Positions 7,105 to 15,244 of a DNA stretch of 64,000 nucleotides are shown here, in pieces; position 1 is the first letter of the stretch, and each line of letters opens with the position of its first letter. The translations under genes were made by a program, and so were the position numbers. Where the stretch lies: NCBI RefSeq assembly GCF_013267355.1, contig NZ_CP053985.1, positions 5,580,001 to 5,644,000 on the forward strand, in the 5' to 3' direction. The stretch is from Achromobacter pestifer (lineage in GTDB: Bacteria; Pseudomonadota; Gammaproteobacteria; Burkholderiales; Burkholderiaceae_B). Below the pieces are notes generated by a model. It was not told the origin of the DNA and did not search any database. It was given only the letters and a program-made list of their open reading frames with translations.

Positions 7105-10100
7105 TCAGAAGGCTATTTTCACGCCGAGCTTGCCGTTGAAGTTCTGGCCATCGCCCCTCAGGCTGATCTCCGAGCCCACGCTGCCGTAGATGGAGACATT
7201 GCGCTTGACGCCCACGTCCGCGCCCAGATTCAACTGCACGGACATTCCCTTCATATCGGCCCGGAAAGGCACATAGCCGTTCTGCGAAGAGAACTCCGTG
7301 GTCGGGTTGGTCAGGAATTCATTGACGAGGCTGGCGCGCAGCCAGGTCGTGGCGACCCGTTTGCCTTGCGGTCCGGGATCCAGCTCCACCGTGCGCGCCA
7401 GGCGCACGCCCACGCGGCCCCTCAGGCTGTCGACGTCGTTGAAGCGGATCTTGGCGGCGCCGTCGTTGGCGTCGTTGAGATTGACGTTCTGGAAGACGAG
7501 CTGCGCTTGCGGCTCGATGACCCATTCATCGTTCAAACGGAACGGATAGCCGCCTTCCAGCGAGGTCGCGAAGCCGAAGCCGCGCGTGTCGAGGTTGTAA
7601 CCCGCGGGCGAGCGGCCGTTGTCGACGTCGTAGCGCGTGCCCTGGATCACGGCGTCGACATACCAGCCTTCCTTGCCGATATGTGTCCAATAGCCGCCCA
7701 GCGTCACGCCATTCATGGCCGCCTGTCCGGCCGAGCGGCCGTCGAGGTGGTCGACGTCGGCCGTGGCGCGGCCGAAGGCCACGTAGGCGCCTGCGTGGTC
7801 CATGCTGCCGTTGGCATTGGCCCGGCGATAAAGGTCCACGCCGGATTGCAGGCCGTAGATCTTGTAGTCGTAGTCCGGGCCTCGGGATCCCAGGATGCCC
7901 GAGTTGCTGCCGTTGCGCTCGCCGGTCACGCCGATGACGCGGCCCCACACCAGGGAATTGCTGCCGGCCGGGGTTGAGGGCAGGGCGTAGCGCGCCTCGC
8001 CGATGCGCTCATGCAGCGAGTCGAGGAAGGTCGAGCCGTAGCGCAAGGCCAGCTCCGGCGTCGCCACCGCGGTGGAGACTTCGGGCCGGTAGTTGGGCGG
8101 CGCGGGCGGAACCGGCGCGGGCGGGTTGGGAGGCACCGGCGGCACGGGCGGATTCGGCGGAACGGGGGGCTCCGGATCTTTGCAGGCGGGATTGCTGGGC
8201 GCGGCGGCGCAGTCCACCGTCGAACGCAGGTACCAGTTCTGCAATCCGCTGCCGTCCACGCTGGAGCGTTGCAGCGTATAGGCATAGGGGCCCGCGGCGA
8301 CGTAGCCGCCGGCATTGCCCAGCGAGAACGCGCTGGCGCCAGTAGTGCCACCATTGACGGCATCGACCAGCAGGATGCCGTTGCCGGTGGTCACGGCGCC
8401 GGCGCCGCCGGCATTGCTGACGATCAGCGAAGACGAGCCGGAGGCCGCACCGCCATTGATCACCAGCCGGTCGGACGGCGATCCATCGCCGCCGAGCAAG
8501 GTGTTCATGGCGATCCTGCCGCCCTGGCCGACGTAGTTCGGCGTCGTCAGCGTGGTGCCGGGCGCGGTGCCGGTGCCCATGTTGATGAGGCCGGCATTGC
8601 TCACGCCGGCCGTCGCCTGGCTGTAGCCGTTCAGATCGAGAATGCCTGCCGCTGCCACGTTCACGGCCGAGTTCGGACTGAGCGTGGAGGCCGCGCCCGC
8701 ACGCAGCACGCCGTTGTTGACGTTGGTGGGGCCGCCATAGGTGTTCTGCGCGGTCAGGACCGTGGCGCCGGAACCGTTCTGATTGACCGTGCCGCTGCCC
8801 GAGATCAGGCCCGCGAACGTCACTGTATCGGAACGGTTGAAGCTCAACGCGCCGTTGTTCGCCACGTCGCCCAGGATGGCGCCGGAGGCGCCGCCATTGC
8901 CCAGCTGCAGCGTGCCTGCCGAGATCGTGGTGCCGCCGGTGTAGGTATTGTTCGCGGTCAGGATGGTGGCGCCGGCGCCGATCTGATTGACCATGCCGCT
9001 GCCGGAGATCTGGCCCGCGAAGGTCTGGACGTCGGAGCGGTTGAAGCTCAACGCGCCGTTATTCGCCACGTCGCCCAGGCTGCCGCCCGAGGTGCCGCCA
9101 TTGCCCAGCTGCAGCGCGCCTGCCGAGATGGTCGTGCCACCCGTGTAGGTGTTGTCTGCGGTCAGGATGGTGGTGCCAGCGCCGATCTGGTTGACCACGC
9201 CGCTGCCGGATATTTGGCCCGCGAAGGTCTGGACGTCGGAGCGGTTGAAGGTCAGGGCGCCATTGTTTGCCACGTCGCCCAGGATGGAGCCCGTAGTGCC
9301 GCCGTTGCCCAATTGCAGGTTGCCGGCGGAAATCGTGGTGCCGCCGGTGTAGGTATTGTCTGCCGTCAGGATGGTGGTGCCCGTGCCGATCTGGTTGACC
9401 ACGCCGCTGCCGGATACTTGGCCCGCGAAGGTCTGGACGTCGGAACGGTTGAAAGCCAACGCGCCATTGTTCGCCACGTTGCCCACGATGCCGCCCGATG
9501 CGCCGCCGTCGCCCAATTGCAGTGTGCCTGCCGAAATCGTGGTGCCGCCCGTGTAGCTGTTGTTGCCCGTCAGCACGGTGGTGCCTGTGCCGATCTGGTT
9601 GACAGCGCCGCTGCCGGAGATCTGACCGGCAAGCGTCATGGTGTCGGAGCGGTTGAAGGCCAGCAAGCCGTCGTTCGCCACATTGCCCAGGATGGACCCC
9701 GAAGTGCCGCCATTGCCCAGTTGCAGGGCGCCTGCCGAAATCGTGGTGCCGCCGGCGTAGGTGTTGTCTGCGGTCAGGATGGTGGTGCCCGTGCCGATCT
9801 GGTTGACCACGCCGCTGCCGGAGATCTGGCCCGGGAAGGTCTGGACGTCGGAGCGGTTGAAGGTCAAGGCGCCATTGTTTGCCACGTCGCCCAGGATGGC
9901 GCCCGTGGTGCCGCCGTTGCCCAATTGCAGGGTGCCGGCGGAAATCGTGGTGCCGCCGGTGTAGGTGTTGTTGGCCGTCAGGATCGTGGTGCCTGTGCCG
10001 ATCTGGTTAACCACGCCACTGCCGGAGATCTGACCGGCGAAGGTCTGGATGTCGGAGCGGTTGAAGGCCAGCGCGCCGTTGTCCACCACATTGCCCAGGA

Positions 10101-12678
10101 TGGCGCCGGTGGCGCCGCCACTGCCCAGCTGCAACGTGCCGGCGGAAATCGTGGTGCCGCCCGTGTAGGTGTTGTTTGCCGTCAGGACCGTGGTGCCGGT
10201 TCCGATCTGGTTCACCACGCCGGTGCCGGAGATCAGGCCGGGGAATGCCAGCATGTCGGAACGGTTGAAGGCCAGCGCCCCGTTATTGCTCACATCGCCC
10301 AGGATGGCGCCGGTAGTGCCGCCGTTGCCCAGCTGCAGCGTGCCCGCTGAAATCGTGGTTGCGCCCGTGTAGGTGTTGTTGCCCGTCAGCACCGTGGTGC
10401 CGGCGCCGATCTGGCTGACTGAGCCGCTGCCCGAAATCTGGCCGCCTAGCGTCAGGGTGTTGGAGCGATCGAACACCAGCGCGCCGTTGTTCGCCACGTT
10501 GCCCACGATGGCGCCCGTGGTGCCGCCGTCGCCCAGCTGCAGGGTGCCCGCGGAAATCGTGGTGCCGCCGGTGTAGGTGTTGTCTGCGGTCAGGATGGTG
10601 GTGCCCGTGCCGATCTGGTTGACCACGCCGCTGCCGGAGATCTGGCCCGGGAAGGTCTGGACATCGGAGCGGTTGAAGGTCAAGGCGCCATTGTTTGCCA
10701 CGTCGCCCAGGATGGCGCCGGTAGTGCCGCCGTTGCCCAATTGCAGCGTGCCGGCGGAAATCGTGGTGCCGCCGGTGTAGGTGTTGTTGGCCGTCAGGAT
10801 CGTGGTGCCGGCGCCGATCTGGTTAACCACGCCACTGCCGGAGATCTGACCGGCGAAGGCCTGGATGTCGGAACGGTTGAAGGCCAGCGCGCCGTTGTCC
10901 ACCACATTGCCCAGGATGGCGCCGGTGGCGCCGCCATTGCCCAGCTGCAACGTGCCGGCGGAAATCGTGGTGCCGCCCGTGTAGGTGTTGTTTGCCGTCA
11001 GGACCGTGGTGCCGGTTCCGATCTGGTTCACCACGCCGGCGCCGGAGATCAGGCCGGGGAATGCCAACGTGTCGGAACGGTTGAAGGCCAGCGCCCCGTT
11101 ATTGCTTACATCGCCCAGGATGGCGCCGGTAGTGCCGCCGTTGCCCAGCTGCAGCGTGCCCGCTGAAATCGTGGTTGCGCCCGTGTAGGTGTTGTTGCCC
11201 GTCAGCACCGTGGTGCCGGCGCCGATCTGGCTGACTGAGCCGCTGCCCGAAATCTGGCCGCCTAGAGTCAGGGTGTTGGAGCGATCGAACACCAGCGCGC
11301 CGTTGTTCGCCACGTTGCCCACGATGGCGCCCGTGGTGCCGCCATTGCCCAACTGCAGGGTGCCTGCCGAGATCGTGGTGCCACCGGTGTAGGTATTGTT
11401 GGCCGTCAGTATCGTGGCGCCCGTGCCATTCTGATTGACCGTGCCGCCTCCCGAGACCAGGCCAGCGAAGGTCACGGTGTCGGTGCGGTTGAAAGTCAAG
11501 GCTCCGTTGTTCGTCACGTTGCCCACGATGGCGCCGGTAGTGCCGCCGTTGCCCAGCTGCAGGGTGCCCCCGGCTATCGTGGTGCCGCCCGTGTAGTTGT
11601 TGTTGGCAGTCAACACGGTGGTGCCGTTGTAGGTGCTGAGCTTGCCCGCGCCCGTGATACCCGGAGTGAACACATAGCCGCTGGTGTCGGTGTGATTGAA
11701 CACCAGCGCCCCGGTGGCGCCCAGCGTCAGGCTGGGGCTGGGGCCCGTCAGTGTCAGCGTGCCCGGGGCCGCCGCGGCGGCCAATGCCGCTGCGCCGATA
11801 TTGATGACGCCCTGCGAACCTGCGGCCACGCCTGCCCGCGCGCTGACGGCGCTGACCGTCGCGTTATCCGAGATGGTCAGGGCGCCGGAGCCGGCGTTGC
11901 CCACCGTGAGGACGCCGGAGTTTGTCCACGAGGAGCCGGTGCCGTCGACGGTGACCGCACCCATCGCGTTCGTGCCTGCGCCTATGGTTCCGAGCGTACT
12001 GGAAACCGCGGCGCCATTCGAGATGTTGAGTTGGCCCTTGCCGGTGGTGCCGACGCTGAGTTCAGCGCTGCTGTTCCACTGCGATCCAACGCCGCTTATG
12101 GTCACCGTACCCACGCCGGTCGTGTCATAGCCGATGTAGCCAAGGCCATTTGTCACGACCGCGCCGTTGGTGATTTGCACTGTGCCAGTGCCTGTCTGGC
12201 CCACGCGCATGAATCCAGCGGTGTTCAGCTGCGAGCCCGCGCCGCTTATCGTCAGCGTGCCGGAACTGCCGGCTGCAACACCCAGGTAGGTATTGGTCGT
12301 GCTCGTCACATGGCCGCCGTTCGAGATGCCCAGCGTGCCGGTGCCGAAGTTCCCGATATTGAGCCCCGGCCCGGCGGTCCACTGCGCTCCTATGCCATTC
12401 ACAGTCACGTTGCCTGTGCTGCCGACTTGGCGGCCGATAAAGCCGGATCCGCTCGATACTATGCCGCCCGCGCCGATCTGCAGCGTGCCGGTGCTGGTGT
12501 TACCTATCGTCAGAGAACTGGCTCCCAGGTTCCAGGGCGAACTCTGCGATCCGGGAACGGTGACTATCGATCCGCCATCGATGGTCTGGGAATAAGCGGG
12601 GAAAGTACCCAACGCGATCAGGAATGCGCTGGAAAGCTTGAATGACAAGCGGACGTCAATTGGTGACAAGGGCTGCAT
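7105..12678 (-). CDS. Type Va autotransporter with beta-strand passenger repeats
   Basis: A 1857-residue surface protein. Residues 1-31 form a signal peptide (LSSAFLIALGTFPAYSQ). Residues about 40-310 contain a first kind of repeat, with blocks of the type VTVxGxGSxW followed by LxIGxxGxGxLxI. Residues from about 360 contain fourteen 68-residue passenger-associated repeats built around NTYTGGTTISAGTLQLG. After these come a PATR-like end, a proline-rich linker (PPVPPNPPVPPVPP) and a C-terminal beta-barrel domain of about 280 residues ending GVKIAF, with the terminal aromatic expected for outer-membrane assembly. The passenger should be a long beta-helix displayed at the cell surface, with adhesion or aggregation the usual role (inference). 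It is transcribed alone. The upstream gap carries a palindrome and a hairpin. Confidence 0.93.
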   Translation of the reverse strand: MQPLSPIDVRLSFKLSSAFLIALGTFPAYSQTIDGGSIVTVPGSQSSPWNLGASSLTIGNTSTGTLQIGAGGIVSSGSGFIGRQVGSTGNVTVNGIGAQWTAGPGLNIGNFGTGTLGISNGGHVTSTTNTYLGVAAGSSGTLTISGAGSQLNTAGFMRVGQTGTGTVQITNGAVVTNGLGYIGYDTTGVGTVTISGVGSQWNSSAELSVGTTGKGQLNISNGAAVSSTLGTIGAGTNAMGAVTVDGTGSSWTNSGVLTVGNAGSGALTISDNATVSAVSARAGVAAGSQGVINIGAAALAAAAAPGTLTLTGPSPSLTLGATGALVFNHTDTSGYVFTPGITGAGKLSTYNGTTVLTANNNYTGGTTIAGGTLQLGNGGTTGAIVGNVTNNGALTFNRTDTVTFAGLVSGGGTVNQNGTGATILTANNTYTGGTTISAGTLQLGNGGTTGAIVGNVANNGALVFDRSNTLTLGGQISGSGSVSQIGAGTTVLTGNNTYTGATTISAGTLQLGNGGTTGAILGDVSNNGALAFNRSDTLAFPGLISGAGVVNQIGTGTTVLTANNTYTGGTTISAGTLQLGNGGATGAILGNVVDNGALAFNRSDIQAFAGQISGSGVVNQIGAGTTILTANNTYTGGTTISAGTLQLGNGGTTGAILGDVANNGALTFNRSDVQTFPGQISGSGVVNQIGTGTTILTADNTYTGGTTISAGTLQLGDGGTTGAIVGNVANNGALVFDRSNTLTLGGQISGSGSVSQIGAGTTVLTGNNTYTGATTISAGTLQLGNGGTTGAILGDVSNNGALAFNRSDMLAFPGLISGTGVVNQIGTGTTVLTANNTYTGGTTISAGTLQLGSGGATGAILGNVVDNGALAFNRSDIQTFAGQISGSGVVNQIGTGTTILTANNTYTGGTTISAGTLQLGNGGTTGAILGDVANNGALTFNRSDVQTFPGQISGSGVVNQIGTGTTILTADNTYAGGTTISAGALQLGNGGTSGSILGNVANDGLLAFNRSDTMTLAGQISGSGAVNQIGTGTTVLTGNNSYTGGTTISAGTLQLGDGGASGGIVGNVANNGALAFNRSDVQTFAGQVSGSGVVNQIGTGTTILTADNTYTGGTTISAGNLQLGNGGTTGSILGDVANNGALTFNRSDVQTFAGQISGSGVVNQIGAGTTILTADNTYTGGTTISAGALQLGNGGTSGGSLGDVANNGALSFNRSDVQTFAGQISGSGMVNQIGAGATILTANNTYTGGTTISAGTLQLGNGGASGAILGDVANNGALSFNRSDTVTFAGLISGSGTVNQNGSGATVLTAQNTYGGPTNVNNGVLRAGAASTLSPNSAVNVAAAGILDLNGYSQATAGVSNAGLINMGTGTAPGTTLTTPNYVGQGGRIAMNTLLGGDGSPSDRLVINGGAASGSSSLIVSNAGGAGAVTTGNGILLVDAVNGGTTGASAFSLGNAGGYVAAGPYAYTLQRSSVDGSGLQNWYLRSTVDCAAAPSNPACKDPEPPVPPNPPVPPVPPNPPAPVPPAPPNYRPEVSTAVATPELALRYGSTFLDSLHERIGEARYALPSTPAGSNSLVWGRVIGVTGERNGSNSGILGSRGPDYDYKIYGLQSGVDLYRRANANGSMDHAGAYVAFGRATADVDHLDGRSAGQAAMNGVTLGGYWTHIGKEGWYVDAVIQGTRYDVDNGRSPAGYNLDTRGFGFATSLEGGYPFRLNDEWVIEPQAQLVFQNVNLNDANDGAAKIRFNDVDSLRGRVGVRLARTVELDPGPQGKRVATTWLRASLVNEFLTNPTTEFSSQNGYVPFRADMKGMSVQLNLGADVGVKRNVSIYGSVGSEISLRGDGQNFNGKLGVKIAF
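8741..11596 (-). repeat. Fourteen tandem 204-base units in the autotransporter passenger
   Basis: In-frame tandem array with a period of exactly 204 bases (68 residues). Each unit has the core ISAG-TLQLGNGG, then NNGALxFNRSD, then QISGSGVVNQIGTGT. Boundaries are approximate and set by the TLQLG position. The outermost units are the most diverged and the inner units are nearly identical, as expected for an array that grows and shrinks by recombination inside it. Confidence 0.9.
9761..11392 (-). repeat. Higher-order repeat: two tandem 816-base blocks of four units
   Basis: Units 2-5 (about 10577-11392) and units 6-9 (about 9761-10576) match each other unit by unit, each at a distance of 816 bases. 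For example, the unit with VFDRSNTLTLGGQISGSGSV occurs once in each block, as does the unit with LAFPGLISG. Only about ten residue differences are visible over 272 residues. This indicates a recent duplication of a four-unit block, added on top of the 204-base array. Confidence 0.88.
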
Positions 12679-12798
12679 CTTCTCTACTCACTTATTCAAA
12701 AGAAATTCAGTGAAGTGATCGTCTGCGCGTAATGCCTGCCAATTGAATTTGCCGGTGGGTAGAACCGCCGGCCAGGGCAGGTGACCAGCATAAGCCTG

Positions 12799-12824
12799 TT
12801 TATCGTTGTATTTACAACAATAAA
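12799..12824. promoter_or_regulatory. AT-rich palindrome, candidate operator for the autotransporter
   Basis: A 26-base near-perfect inverted repeat with arms TTTATCGTTGTA and its mirror TACAACAATAAA around the core. Only one mismatch lies inside the arms. It is AT-rich in GC-rich surroundings and lies 121 bases before the autotransporter ATG. Symmetry and location suggest a dimeric repressor or activator site. The protein that binds it is unknown. Confidence 0.45.
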
Positions 12825-12855
12825 TAGGGACTGATGCTGGCGCGCAGGGAGGTCT

Positions 12856-12880
12856 GGCTCCCGCTTATTCAGCGGGAGCC
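12856..12880. terminator. Strong GC hairpin, terminator-like
   Basis: Perfect 9-base stem GGCTCCCGC (12856-12864) with GCGGGAGCC (12872-12880) and a 7-base loop. No T run follows on either strand. It could end reverse-strand transcription from the M48/DUF4034 pair, whose last stop is at 13338, before it enters the autotransporter. This is inference from position. Confidence 0.4.
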
Positions 12881-13337
12881 TTGGATATGCGTTGAAAATG
12901 CCTGACGATCAGGGAACCGAAGCGATTCCGATCAGAGGCTGGCAATGGACGGCTTGCAGGCCCGGCCGCGCGCGCAGGGCAGCGCGGCGGCAGGCAAGGC
13001 CGGGGGGGAGGGGGGACGTACAGGCAACGCGCATGGCTGATAGAACCGACAAAAAGAAAATGCCTAGCCTCAGTAGTTCTGTTCCATGGCAGAGCAGCTT
13101 GGACCTCCGGATTCAGCACATGGTCTGGAAATGCACGAACGAGGGTTTTGCAAAGGAGGTCAGGTTCAGATTAGTGCTGGAAAATCCGGGTGCAGTTGAC
13201 GTAGATCAATGGCCGCGCTCGATGTGCGTTCAATCACCTGTTCGTGCGCAGAGCATTGTCTTGTTCCCACAACCGATAGCAATACTGTTGCGGATTGCGG
13301 CGATGGTGAATGGCGCGGCGTTCGGGGTTTGAATCGC

Positions 13338-15242
13338 TCAGGCGCCGGTTCGGCGCAGCAGGTAGGCTGGCGTGCACTGGCTCAATAAGGGATCGCCGGC
13401 TTCCAATAGCACAGGTTCGACGGACTGGCGCAGGCGAGGCAGCAGCCGCGCCAACAGCATTTCGCAATCGCGCCGCAAATAGCTGGTTTCGCCCGTCAAC
13501 TTGCCGATGGCGCGCGCCCAAGCCGAGTCCCGCGCCAGCACCAGCAATGCCAGACGGCCGCTGCTGGCGTCGCGCAGCACCCAGACGCCGGTGGCGATGC
13601 GTAGCAGCGGATCCAGCGTGTCGGCGAGTTTGCGCAGTTCGGATTCGTTCAATCCATGCGGTTGATAGCGCGCCTCGTCGCCTTCGGCCTGGGCCTTCCG
13701 CTCCAGCATGTCCGCCTCCACCCGCCAGGCTTGCGCCTGGCCGGCGTCACCGCGCCGCAATGCCGCCGCCGTCAGCAGGCGCAGGCAGGGCTGGCGATGG
13801 GGGCCGGGTTCGTTGATGGCTTGCCGCCATAGCGCCTCGGCGCTTGCCTCAAGGCGCGAAGCTTCGCCGCTGGCCCTGTGTGCAGCTCGGCGCAGCTGCA
13901 GCGCGGCTAGTTGGCACAGCGTGGGCAGGTGGCCGGGATGTTCCTGCAGATTCTGCTCCAGCAGGGCGGCGGCGCCGTCCGAGTCGCCCGTAAGCGTGTC
14001 GGCGTACCAGGCCATGCGCGCCCGTTCGTCGGCCGAGAGCGCGTGCAGGTGCTGCTTGCGCAGCAGCTCATGATGGCCGGCAAGCGCTTCGTCGCGCTCG
14101 TTACGCGCCTCGCGGGCCGCCTGCTCGATGGCGTCGCGTTGCGATTCGTCCAACGCCAGAGCCAACGGCAGGCGCTGGTCGACCAGCCATTCTTCAGCGG
14201 CGCTGGGCGAGGCTCGGCGCCAGGGCAAAGGGTTGGCGTTGGTTGGCGCCATGCCTTGCTCGCCGCTGTCCGCCAACGTCGCGCCGTTCTGCGGGGCCGC
14301 TGCATGCAGCGCGGCCAGACGGTCGGATAGCGAAGGATGCGTGTCGTCGCCGGCGGTTGGCCGGCACAGCGCCTGGTGCAGCCAGGCCTGCGCCTCGGCT
14401 TCGTCGCGGGGATGGACCAGCTCGGCTTCGCCGGCCAGCCGCGCATGCGGAGAGGGCGGTTGTGCGCCGGTGGCTTGCGCATACACGTCCGGCCAATACT
14501 CGCGCAGGGCCCGGCCCTGCACGGACACGGCCAGCAGCGCGTTCGCGGCTGCAGCCGCGCCACAGGCTTGCGCAGACTGCGCATCGGCCTCGTACTCGCA
14601 TGCCCGCGCAAAATCCAGGCTCGCCGCCAGAAACCGCGGCACGTGCCAATTCATGAAGAGGCGCAACGGAGCCGTCGACAGTCCCTTGCGCCGTTCCAGC
14701 TGCCGAGCCGCCTCCTGCCATTGCAGCCGCGCGAAATAGATGCGGCTGGCATAGCGTCCGTGGCTCCCCGCGATATGGGCGCACTCATGCGCCAGGATGG
14801 CGCGGCAAGACTCGGCCGACAGCATCTCCAGCAGCGGCTGTCCCAGCCACAGCACGTTGCGCGTGCGGCCCAGCAGGCGTCGGTGCTGCCGGATGCTGGC
14901 GTTGAACTCGCCGTTCAGGTAGACGGCGTCCAGCGCCGGCGCGCCCAGGCGGGCGCGTATCTGCTCGATCTCGTGGAACAGCGCTGGCGCGTCTTCGGCT
15001 CGCAGGCGGATACCGTCTTCGGCGCCCGGCAGGCGCGCGGCGAAAGGCAGCCGCAGCATCGCCCAGCCCGCGAACGGCAGGGGCAGGGCCAGCGCCGCGG
15101 CCGCCGCGCCCAGCACACCCGGCAAGGCCGCGTACAGCCACACGGGCGCGGTGCACAAGGCAACGCCGGAGCCGGCCAGGGCCGCATCGCCCAGCAGCAG
15201 CCGGGCTGACAGCTTCAATCCCGACAGGCTGCCGCGCGCCAT
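13338..15242 (-). CDS. M48 family membrane-associated zinc metalloprotease
   Basis: A 634-residue protein. Residues about 15-65 hold two hydrophobic segments that anchor it in the inner membrane. The zinc-protease core follows with HECAH at 152-156 (HExxH) and EYEAD at 216-220, supplying the third ligand as in HtpX/Oma1/Ste24-type M48 enzymes. The second half (about 330-634) is helical and tetratricopeptide-like. The open frame continues upstream to 15773, but that part overlaps the DUF4034 gene in another frame. The ATG at 15242 follows the upstream TAA by two bases, so this start is used. It is evidently co-transcribed and coupled with the DUF4034 gene; the substrate is unknown. Confidence 0.85.
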   Translation of the reverse strand: MARGSLSGLKLSARLLLGDAALAGSGVALCTAPVWLYAALPGVLGAAAAALALPLPFAGWAMLRLPFAARLPGAEDGIRLRAEDAPALFHEIEQIRARLGAPALDAVYLNGEFNASIRQHRRLLGRTRNVLWLGQPLLEMLSAESCRAILAHECAHIAGSHGRYASRIYFARLQWQEAARQLERRKGLSTAPLRLFMNWHVPRFLAASLDFARACEYEADAQSAQACGAAAAANALLAVSVQGRALREYWPDVYAQATGAQPPSPHARLAGEAELVHPRDEAEAQAWLHQALCRPTAGDDTHPSLSDRLAALHAAAPQNGATLADSGEQGMAPTNANPLPWRRASPSAAEEWLVDQRLPLALALDESQRDAIEQAAREARNERDEALAGHHELLRKQHLHALSADERARMAWYADTLTGDSDGAAALLEQNLQEHPGHLPTLCQLAALQLRRAAHRASGEASRLEASAEALWRQAINEPGPHRQPCLRLLTAAALRRGDAGQAQAWRVEADMLERKAQAEGDEARYQPHGLNESELRKLADTLDPLLRIATGVWVLRDASSGRLALLVLARDSAWARAIGKLTGETSYLRRDCEMLLARLLPRLRQSVEPVLLEAGDPLLSQCTPAYLLRRTGA

Positions 15243-15244
15243 GA

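Larger units (their letters stand above)
12679..13337. other. 659-base intergenic region upstream of the autotransporter
   Basis: No convincing gene is seen here. The short open frames have no ribosome binding site and read as low-complexity arginine/proline sequence. The region holds the palindrome at 12799-12824, the hairpin at 12856-12880 and a weaker stem at 12751-12772. It should contain the autotransporter promoter on the reverse strand. Confidence 0.6.

Noticed and set aside
8011..10350. Long forward frame opposite the autotransporter repeats
   Set aside because: The 204-base period is a multiple of three, so an antisense frame stays open through the whole array; the protein is low-complexity and has no ribosome binding site.
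8741..11596. Possible CRISPR or other direct-repeat array
   Set aside because: The units are 204 bases with no unique spacers and encode in-frame beta-helix repeats.
12865..13332. Short open frames on both strands in the gap before the autotransporter
   Set aside because: Arginine/proline-rich, no ribosome binding site, no known domain.
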